32,659 bases of DNA from Pseudomonas marginalis. Lineage in GTDB: Bacteria > Pseudomonadota > Gammaproteobacteria > Pseudomonadales > Pseudomonadaceae. Below are positions 27,265 through 32,659 of this stretch, piece by piece. The stretch spans positions 70,812-103,470 of the forward strand of contig NZ_LKEG01000035.1 of NCBI RefSeq assembly GCF_001645105.1, given 5' to 3'. The notes under the pieces were generated by a model. It ran no database searches and was not told where the DNA came from. It saw nothing but the letters and a program-made list of their open reading frames with translations. A program made the translations under genes and the position numbers. Each line of letters starts with the position of its first letter. The first letter of the stretch is position 1.

Positions 27265-27567
27265 ATGGGGGCTTTGACGAAAGCTGAGATGGCGGAACGT
27301 CTGTACGAAGAGTTGGGTCTGAACAAACGCGAAGCCAAGGAATTGGTCGAGCTGTTTTTTGAAGAGATCAGACACGCTCTGGAAGACAACGAACAGGTCA
27401 AATTGTCCGGTTTCGGCAATTTTGACCTGCGGGACAAACGCCAGCGGCCTGGCCGCAATCCAAAAACGGGAGAAGAAATCCCGATCACGGCTCGCCGTGT
27501 GGTCACCTTTCGTCCAGGGCAGAAGTTGAAGGCCCGAGTTGAGGCTTATGCTGGAACCAAGTCATAA
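27265..27567 (+). CDS. ihfA: Integration host factor subunit alpha
   Basis: IhfA pairs with IhfB to bend DNA sharply. The 100-aa protein has the family core [20 protein letters not shown], the arm motif [20 protein letters not shown] with Pro at the intercalating tip, and the C-terminal [23 protein letters not shown] lies inside the pheT 3' end, so the two genes are coupled. Its 3' end overlaps the MerR-type gene. Confidence 0.97.
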   Translation: MGALTKAEMAERLYEELGLNKREAKELVELFFEEIRHALEDNEQVKLSGFGNFDLRDKRQRPGRNPKTGEEIPITARRVVTFRPGQKLKARVEAYAGTKS

Positions 27568-27904
27568 CGACGAGCTACCCGTCATCCCAGGCAAACGCTA
27601 CTTCACCATTGGTGAAGTCAGCGAGCTCTGTGCGGTAAAACCGCACGTGCTGCGCTATTGGGAGCAGGAGTTTCCTCAACTCAACCCCGTCAAACGCACC
27701 GGGAACCGTCGGTATTATCAGCGCCAGGATGTGCTGATGATCCGACAGATCCGCGCGTTGCTGTACGACCAGGGGTTCACCATCAGCGGCGCGCGCCAGC
27801 GCATGTCCGGTGATGAAGCCAAAGACGACACCACCCAATACAAGCAACTGATCCGCCAGATGATCTCCGAGCTCGAAGATGTGCTGGTGGTTCTGAAAAA
27901 GTAA
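27548..27904 (+). CDS. MerR-family transcriptional regulator
   Basis: A 118-aa protein with an N-terminal winged helix of the MerR family ([20 protein letters not shown], residues about 18-37) followed by [19 protein letters not shown] and a short C-terminal helix ([19 protein letters not shown]) for dimerisation. There is no effector-binding Cys set, so the ligand is unknown. The ATG at 27548 is preferred to the upstream TTG, as it gives the usual [11 protein letters not shown] start. It overlaps ihfA by 20 bp. The pair is commonly found together in Pseudomonas. Confidence 0.9.
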   Translation: MLEPSHNDELPVIPGKRYFTIGEVSELCAVKPHVLRYWEQEFPQLNPVKRTGNRRYYQRQDVLMIRQIRALLYDQGFTISGARQRMSGDEAKDDTTQYKQLIRQMISELEDVLVVLKK

Positions 27905-27923
27905 TTCCGGCTTTTAAAATACT

Positions 27924-27951
27924 TCCACATTTCAAAAGCTTGCGGTATATT
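27924..27951 (+). promoter_or_regulatory. Promoter of tRNA-Pro
   Basis: TCCACA (27924-27929), 16 bp, TATATT (27946-27951), followed by a GC-rich discriminator (CCGGATCGC). The pattern suits a stringently controlled tRNA promoter. The -35 match is partial. Confidence 0.55.
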
Positions 27952-27994
27952 CCGGATCGCTTCGTCAAGAAGCGAACCCAGTAACACGCCTAGT

Positions 27995-28071
27995 CGGGGC
28001 GTAGCGCAGTCCGGTAGCGCACTAGCATGGGGTGCTAGGGGTCGAGTGTTCGAATCACTCCGTCCCGACCA
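27995..28071 (+). tRNA. tRNA-Pro (GGG)
   Basis: The 77-nt cloverleaf starts CGGGGCG and ends CGTCCCG-A-CCA, with one G-U pair in the acceptor stem. The anticodon arm CTAGC, ATGGGGT, GCTAG places GGG at 34-36. The T arm has GAGTG, TTCGAAT, CACTC. The 3' CCA is encoded. An intrinsic terminator follows at 28088-28115. Confidence 0.97.
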
Positions 28072-28087
28072 TATTATTCAATGACTT

Positions 28088-28115
28088 AGCCGAACGCTTA
28101 CCCGTTCGGCTTTTT
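28088..28115 (+). terminator. Intrinsic terminator of tRNA-Pro
   Basis: AGCCGAACG, CTTACC, CGTTCGGCT is a perfect 9-bp stem whose last base opens a run of five T. It begins 17 bp after the tRNA. Confidence 0.92.
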
Positions 28116-28403
28116 CATGCGTGGGGACTTTTGCGGGGGATCATCCCGACTTCCTCTTCAAGAGGGGCAGCGCTGGCCATCGATGATGCACATCGCCACA
28201 TTGTTCAGGATCACCAAGCGTTCATCGCCGCTCTTCATGCCTGCTTTTTCACTCCGCCCGCCGAGTCCTCAGCAGAGGGTCTGGCAGTTCGGTCAGCAAC
28301 AGGTGCGTGATCGGCAGATCGCCGATGAGCGGGTCAAGCTGCTCGATAGGGGAAGCGGAAACGCCGATCGATGCCACGGATTCAGCCAGTGGCAGCAACG
28401 TGT
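28116..28403. other. Stretch of 288 bp after tRNA-Pro with possible gene remnants
   Basis: There is no secure gene. On the minus strand, an open frame at 28252-28419 without ATG reads like protein (LDTLLPLAESVASIGVSASP, then LIGDLPITHLLLTELP). A 26-aa frame (28158-28238; MKSGDERLVILNNVAMC) follows it. These could be decayed pieces of a prophage or island gene that used the tRNA as integration site, or they could be chance. No repeat of the tRNA 3' end is seen downstream. Confidence 0.35.
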
Positions 28404-28904
28404 CTAATTCAGCAGCGGATTAGTGAAAAAAACGCATCCGATCAACCTGGCAAATAAAACCAAAGTCTCCTCCAGATCTGGATCTTCAAATAATATTGAG
28501 CGTGAATCCAGGGCGCATAGAGCACCAAATAGCCGTCCATCGGGAAGGAAGATAGGGACGCCGGCATAGCTTTCGATCGCATACCGTTTAACTACCGCAC
28601 GACTTGAGTACCTGCCGTCTTCGCTGACTTTAGGAATAAACAGTGCCTTAGGGTCTCTCCGGAGCTCGCTGCAAAGCGTGATTTCTAGCGCTAGCGTATC
28701 ACCCGTCTCTATCCCCATATGCAGCGGGTCGTAAGCTGAGCAGACGACCCAGTTTGCTTCGGTGAATTTCGCAATCCCGGCAAACCGCATGCCCGTAATC
28801 CGTGTAACGAGCTTTAAAATGCTAGTGGTAGCCTCAATCTCAGCCAACGCTGATCGCTCATCTGAATTAAGCACAGCGTGCAAGGTGATTTCGGGCTTGT
28901 CCAT
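28404..28904 (-). CDS. GAF-domain protein
   Basis: The 166-aa protein consists mostly of one GAF domain (about 20-160), beginning EIEATTSILKLVTRITGMRF and ending with LVLFARLIGCVF. Features include ITLCSELRRDP and the segment ESYAGVPIFLPDGRLFGALCALDSR, typical of GAF sensors that lack an output domain. It is cytoplasmic and probably senses a small molecule. AGGTG lies upstream. It starts 88 bp after the chemoreceptor stop on the same strand, so the two may be cotranscribed and functionally linked. The ligand is unknown. Confidence 0.9.
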   Translation of the reverse strand: MDKPEITLHAVLNSDERSALAEIEATTSILKLVTRITGMRFAGIAKFTEANWVVCSAYDPLHMGIETGDTLALEITLCSELRRDPKALFIPKVSEDGRYSSRAVVKRYAIESYAGVPIFLPDGRLFGALCALDSRSILFEDPDLEETLVLFARLIGCVFFTNPLLN

Positions 28905-28992
28905 ATTTCACCTATGCTGTGTTTAGCGGGGCGCGTCGCATTGGCGTGAGAGAGAACCTGCCACACACCTAAAATTGCGTTCCAGCGATTTC

Positions 28993-30618
28993 CTAGGTTC
29001 TGAATCTAAGAACCAAATCGTTTAAGTTGACGGCCAGGCGAGAAAGTTCGTTGCTCGCGGTCAGTGTTTGGCGAGTGCCTTCACTGCTCTGTACTGCAAG
29101 GTCGCGGATGCTTATCAGGCTGCGATCAACATCCCGCGCCACGTGAGCTTGTTCCTCTGAGGCGGTTGCAATCTGGATATTACGGTCGTTAATTTCAAGC
29201 ACCGAATCGATAATTTGGCGCAGTGACTGGCCTGCATGTTCTGCAGTGTCTCGCGTGCTATAGACCTCGGACGTGCTCTTTTGCATTGATTCGACCGCGG
29301 CAGAAGAGCCTGCTTGAATCGTGGATATCATCTGTTCAATTTCTTGCGTCGATGTTTGTGTTCGGTGTGCCAGCGCTCGAACTTCATCTGCGACTACTGC
29401 AAAACCGCGACCCTGTTCTCCTGCACGAGCCGCTTCAATGGCGGCATTCAAGGCAAGCAGGTTGGTTTGCTCAGCAATTGCCCTTATCACACTTAGGACT
29501 TTGCTAATGTCTTGAGCTTGGGCTGCCAGTTCTTTCACCTGATCCGATGACACTTCAACCAAGCCCGTCAACCCGCGCATCGCCGTTAATGTTTCAGTGA
29601 CTTTTTGATTGCCGAGGTCTGCGGCGATGCTCGACTGCATTGCGGCTTCAGAGGTGGAGTTGGCGTTCCGGGCAACCTCTTCGACCGCGGCACTCATTTC
29701 AGTGACCGCGGTGGCGGCTTGCTCTATTTCGCTGTTCTGCTGCTGAAGTGTGCGATCAGCACTTTCAGTAATCGAGGTCATTTCAACGGCAGCGGTACTC
29801 AGCTGGGACGACGCTCCTGAGATTTCTAAAATGGTGTGTCGTAAGTTTTTCTGCATCAGATTGAGTGCATGCATCAAGCGCGAAGCTTCATCTGAACCTG
29901 TTACTTCAAGATCATGGGTAAGGTCGCCCGCAGCGATATCCTCCGCCAACTTAAGGGATGAGCTGATGGGGCTGACGATGCTGTTAGTGAACAAAACAGC
30001 CAGTACGATGGTTAAGATAAACGCCACGATCAGCACCGCTACCAACACTTGGACGCTATGGTTGTATACGTTGGTAGCGTCCACACCAGACGCCACGGCC
30101 TGGCGTGCATTTTGCTCGCGCAGAAGTGTCAGTTGCTCTTGATAGACGGTGGCTCTTTGCGCTTGGTCAGTATTGGCAAAAATAACCGCTTGATCATGGT
30201 CGGATGAATCCATTGCAATGACTTTTCTGAGGCCGTCGATATAGGCAGTCATAGCCTCGTTGGCTTTTGCGAACTGGATTTCGTCTTGCTCCCCAGACAT
30301 CAGGTGCGCGCGATAATAATCAGTCTTCGACTGAAGTGTCTGTATTGCTTCTTGGACCTTTGCCAGCGAGAAATCATGCACATCGCGGGTGGTGCTTGAG
30401 AGCATGCGAATACTTTCAAGGCGGGCGTGAAGGAGGGCGATTTGGATATCGTCAATGACCTGGATACTGGGGAGGGAGTTTAGCTCGATGTTCTGTTCTG
30501 CAGCGCGTAGCCGATCAATTTGTAGATAAGAGAAGCCTGCCAAGCTGACGAGCAGGCATGTAATTAGGCCAAAGCAGACAAAAGCTCTTCGCGCGATACT
30601 CAAGGATCTTAATTTCAT
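28993..30618 (-). CDS. Methyl-accepting chemotaxis protein
   Basis: This 541-aa inner-membrane chemoreceptor relays ligand signals to CheA through CheW. A transmembrane segment at about 11-30 is followed by a four-helix-bundle type periplasmic domain (about 30-185), a second transmembrane segment ([20 protein letters not shown]), a HAMP domain (about 210-262), and the signalling domain with the invariant hairpin tip [20 protein letters not shown]. The C-terminus ends LVLRFRT without a CheR/CheB docking pentapeptide. GGAGG precedes the ATG at 30618 by 5 nt, which decides the start over an upstream in-frame ATG. The ligand cannot be told from sequence. Confidence 0.93.
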   Translation of the reverse strand: MKLRSLSIARRAFVCFGLITCLLVSLAGFSYLQIDRLRAAEQNIELNSLPSIQVIDDIQIALLHARLESIRMLSSTTRDVHDFSLAKVQEAIQTLQSKTDYYRAHLMSGEQDEIQFAKANEAMTAYIDGLRKVIAMDSSDHDQAVIFANTDQAQRATVYQEQLTLLREQNARQAVASGVDATNVYNHSVQVLVAVLIVAFILTIVLAVLFTNSIVSPISSSLKLAEDIAAGDLTHDLEVTGSDEASRLMHALNLMQKNLRHTILEISGASSQLSTAAVEMTSITESADRTLQQQNSEIEQAATAVTEMSAAVEEVARNANSTSEAAMQSSIAADLGNQKVTETLTAMRGLTGLVEVSSDQVKELAAQAQDISKVLSVIRAIAEQTNLLALNAAIEAARAGEQGRGFAVVADEVRALAHRTQTSTQEIEQMISTIQAGSSAAVESMQKSTSEVYSTRDTAEHAGQSLRQIIDSVLEINDRNIQIATASEEQAHVARDVDRSLISIRDLAVQSSEGTRQTLTASNELSRLAVNLNDLVLRFRT

Positions 30619-30907
30619 ATAGGCCTCCGAGGGCCGGGTTTTAGTGGCGTGGCATTCCCACGTCATTTCGTTGATCACGAACAAAGGCGGCCTTTACATG
30701 CAGCACAGTGATTTCCAGTTGCAGCTTGCGGGCTGTGCTTGAAACGAAGAATGCAAAAAAATGTATTGAGGTAATAGGTGCGCCAAATGATTGCGCGCTA
30801 ATCAATTGAGGCGGCGCTTTTCGAGCACTGTGTAAGGTGGAGTGGTATTGGTTTGAACTGCTGATTCCGGCAGCTGCCGAAATAACTACCACCCAGAGGA
30901 CATCCTG

Positions 30908-31024
30908 ATGACTGAAGAAAAGAACAACGAGCCCGAGCAAGAAACCCCGGCGCATTCGACTGAGAAAGAGCGCGAGCGCCTGAAGGACTTCAACAAGGAC
31001 GGGATACCGCCTGGCGCATGCTGA
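30908..31024 (+). CDS. Small acidic protein, 38 aa
   Basis: This short frame starts MTEEKNNEPEQETPAHSTEK and ends NKDGIPPGAC. A Shine-Dalgarno sequence (AGAGGA) lies about 7 nt upstream. The composition is strongly charged and probably disordered. I do not recognise it, but the frame and its ribosome binding site make a real small protein likely. A 12-bp palindrome (CGGCAGCTGCCG, 30868-30879) lies just upstream and could be an operator. Confidence 0.6.
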   Translation: MTEEKNNEPEQETPAHSTEKERERLKDFNKDGIPPGAC

Positions 31025-31217
31025 TCATCAAGCGGCGCGCTTGCAGGTGCTCGTTGCCTGGGGCGTGGTGATATCGGGAAGGGTTTCCTGTCCCGGCACT
31101 CCAGGGAATAAGAATCAACCATGGCTACATGCCACCACTGGTCGGATCGACTGCCGCACGGATGAACGATTTTTGCTGGGCACCGCTCTATTTCCGCGGA
31201 CATAATCAGGTGCTCAA

Positions 31218-31421
31218 ATGCAACCATCAGCGCGGCGTTCTGCGGTAAAAGCCTGGGCAGATATCTACGCCCATGCGGTAGACGAACAGGATATTGAGGA
31301 TAAATATTTCAAATTGCTGAGGAGGGCCGACGATATGGAGAGCACCGGCCTCATCAATGAGAAGGAGTGGAGGAGGCTTGTTCGCAGAGCGGGCGAATTT
31401 CTCGCAAGTACCGCAGAATAA
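31218..31421 (+). CDS. Small hypothetical protein, 67 aa
   Basis: A basic, helical protein (AVKAWADIYAHAVDEQDIED, then LINEKEWRRLVRRAGEFLAS). AGGTG lies about 5 nt before the ATG. There is no signal peptide or membrane segment. The family is not recognised. It converges with the gene at 31437-31664. Confidence 0.7.
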   Translation: MQPSARRSAVKAWADIYAHAVDEQDIEDKYFKLLRRADDMESTGLINEKEWRRLVRRAGEFLASTAE

Positions 31422-31436
31422 ACGTGTAGGGGAGAG

Positions 31437-31664
31437 CTAGCCCGCTCTCCCTCCCTTCGACATATCGATCTCAAACACAAGTTCATCAGCAAGCTTCTGA
31501 ATGCTTGGGGCATCTGCAAGCGTGGCAAGATTGATACCTGTCGTGCAGAACATAGCGTCATGGTCGGGCTGTCGCACCAGTATGGTCGCAGTCCAGCCAT
31601 TCACCAGGATGCAATCTACCTGATGCCCTGGCAAGCTCCGCTCTAAACCCTCAGTCAACGACAT
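31437..31664 (-). CDS. Small hypothetical protein, about 75 aa
   Basis: A protein-like frame with MSLTEGLERSLPGHQVDCIL, a central ATILVRQPDHDAMFCTTGI and an acidic helical C-terminal part. The upstream ATG at 31682 would add six residues but has no ribosome binding site, whereas GGAAG lies just before 31664. Two cysteines, no signal peptide. The family is unknown. Confidence 0.6.
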   Translation of the reverse strand: MSLTEGLERSLPGHQVDCILVNGWTATILVRQPDHDAMFCTTGINLATLADAPSIQKLADELVFEIDMSKGGRAG

Positions 31665-31990
31665 TTTCTTCCAGCTGTGCATGATGAGCTATCACTCGGC
31701 ATTGATGTGAAGTTGACATGCTGCAGTTGAAAAGGTGCCGGCGGTTCAAGGCTGGCGCAATCTCTGGCCGTCATTGCTCAGTGTGGAGCGGTGAGTGGTT
31801 GTCTACGACGTCAGCCTATGTTGAGCGTTCGCGGTTTTTCGACGAGTGACGTGTCTAGATCAAGGGTTATGAGGCTTTTAGGGTTGTCACCTCTGGTTTT
31901 GGCGATTACTCTGAAAATGTATGGATTGTTACGAATAATTTCGGAGGCGCTGGTTTTTGAGGCGCGATACTTCAGGACGAGGAACGAAAC
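31665..31990. other. Intergenic stretch, 326 bp
   Basis: I see no credible gene. A plus-strand frame starting with GTG at 31791 overlaps the 52-aa gene in another frame and has no ribosome binding site. The composition is AT-richer than the core genes. Confidence 0.45.
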
Positions 31991-32149
31991 ATGTTTTCAC
32001 ACGAAGGTCCCGCAATAGAGCTGTTTTTGTTCGTTTTTGTTGTGGCAGGTCTACTTTTTGTCGCCTGGTTCATTCACCACCAACATGAGCGAAGGAACCG
32101 GAAAGGCGTTAAAAAACAACAAAATCGTAACGAGGGCCGTTCTACCTAG
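31991..32149 (+). CDS. Small single-pass membrane protein, 52 aa
   Basis: The frame reads MFSHEGPAIE, then a hydrophobic helix LFLFVFVVAGLLFVAWFI (residues 11-28), then a strongly basic tail (HHQHERRNRKGVKKQQNR). GAGGA lies 7 nt before the ATG. The basic tail predicts that the C-terminus stays in the cytoplasm. I do not recognise it. The next feature is the truncated regulator 55 bp away on the other strand. Confidence 0.7.
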   Translation: MFSHEGPAIELFLFVFVVAGLLFVAWFIHHQHERRNRKGVKKQQNRNEGRST

Positions 32150-32203
32150 GGCCGCTCAATAGACTCATGTCGTTTTGTTCGGCGACCGGCGCCCAGCGGG
32201 TCG

Positions 32204-32422
32204 TCAGGCGCCGGACAACTGAAACCGATAGCCCACCCCATACAAGGACTCGATGGGCGTTTCCCCTGGACACGCCAGCTCCAGCTTGCGCCGCAGGTTG
32301 CGCATATGACTGTCCACCGTACGGTCGGTGACCACGCGGTGGTCGGAGTAGAGTTTGTCGAGCAGTTGGTCGCGGGAAAATACCCGGCCGGCGGAACGTG
32401 CAAAAGTGCTCAGAAGTCGCAA
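32204..32422 (-). pseudogene. Response regulator (OmpR/PhoB family), C-terminal DNA-binding domain only
   Basis: The frame encodes about 72 residues of a winged-helix effector domain (RLLSTFARSAGRVFSRDQLL, RTVDSHMRNLRRKLE, ESLYGVGYRFQLSGA). The receiver domain and the start of the gene are missing. A TGA precedes the first matching residue on the minus strand, and homology ends at about 32420, where the outer-membrane-factor sequence begins. Only the ending of a BaeR/CreB-like gene is left, so it should not be functional. Confidence 0.85.
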
Positions 32423-32659
32423 TCAGCGTGCCGATTTTTAACGGGGGGAGTAACCGCGCGGCCCTGGATTCGGCCAAGGTCGTACGCGAGATCCAGGTGC
32501 AGACCTATCAGCAAACCCTGCAGACCGCATTCCGCGAAGTGGCCGACGCGCTGGCGGTGCGCAGCACCCTGGATCGCCGAATCGCCGCGCAACAGGCGCT
32601 GACCGACGCCAGCCGTAAAAGCTTCGAACTCTCGGATGCCTTGTATCGGAGCGGCTCCC
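32422..32659 (+). pseudogene. RND efflux outer membrane factor (OprM/NodT family), internal fragment running off the window
   Basis: The translated frame reads ISVPIFNGGSNRAALDSAK, then VQTYQQTLQTAFREVADALA, then SRKSFELSDALYRSG, all typical of the second repeat of OprM/TolC-like outer membrane channels. The N-terminal half and the start codon are absent, and the frame upstream of about 32422 belongs to the response regulator on the other strand. The 3' part continues past the window. As there is no start, it is a remnant unless fused to something unseen. Confidence 0.8.

Noticed and set aside
28072..28420. Duplicate of the tRNA-Pro 3' end as an att site
   Set aside because: I searched downstream by eye and found no repeat of the tRNA 3' sequence longer than a few bases.
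31791..32018. Plus-strand frame of 75 aa starting with GTG
   Set aside because: No ribosome binding site, and it overlaps in another frame the 52-aa gene, which has a good ribosome binding site and a clear membrane helix.

Overview
The window looks like a chromosome segment from a Pseudomonas of the fluorescens group. The grounds are the gene order thrS-infC-rpmI-rplT-pheS-pheT-ihfA-merR-tRNA-Pro, a DUF1654 gene, an rbsBACRKD-nucleoside hydrolase operon, and GC-rich codon use across the core genes. This is inferred from gene content alone; no search was run.

Region 1 (1 to about 8733) is a mobile island, visibly more AT-rich than the rest. All of its genes are on the minus strand. A tightly coupled operon (8644 to 2750) encodes three different tyrosine-recombinase-fold proteins (396, 723 and 656 aa) and a 191-aa coiled-coil protein. 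The layout recalls Tn554 TnpA/B/C and, from memory, the gamma-mobile-trio (GMT) islands. Cargo to its left is a 210-aa protein of unknown function, a complete endonuclease I with an extra C-terminal domain, and a DCC1-family (DUF393) protein that runs off the left edge. The right end of the island sits inside the host's own endonuclease I gene, which is cut just before its metal-binding Asn. That gene lies in a two-gene unit with a DUF1654 gene behind a LexA-box promoter.

Region 2 (about 9100 to 19357) is catabolic and periplasmic core: a secreted asparaginase/glutaminase, then a ribose operon with a strong promoter and a 14-bp palindromic operator. The operon encodes RbsB, RbsA and RbsC (import), RbsR (repressor), RbsK and RbsD (ribose to ribose-5-phosphate) and an exported nucleoside hydrolase, which could release ribose from nucleosides in the periplasm for RbsB. 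Three small genes follow, including an I78-type inhibitor lipoprotein.

Region 3 (19385 to 28115) holds a cold-shock protein, a small secreted protein and the translation cluster. The thrS leader contains two hairpins whose 7-nt loops present threonine anticodons (UGU and GGU). The second lies just before the Shine-Dalgarno sequence, as expected for ThrRS autoregulation by tRNA mimicry. infC appears to start at a non-canonical ATT codon.

Region 4 (28116 to 32659) follows the tRNA-Pro and is more variable: a GAF-domain protein, a methyl-accepting chemotaxis protein, and small proteins of 38, 67, about 75 and 52 aa. At the right edge, a response-regulator DNA-binding domain (minus) is joined head to head with the C-terminal part of an RND-type outer membrane factor (plus). 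Both lack their 5' parts, which points to a deletion between two divergent genes.
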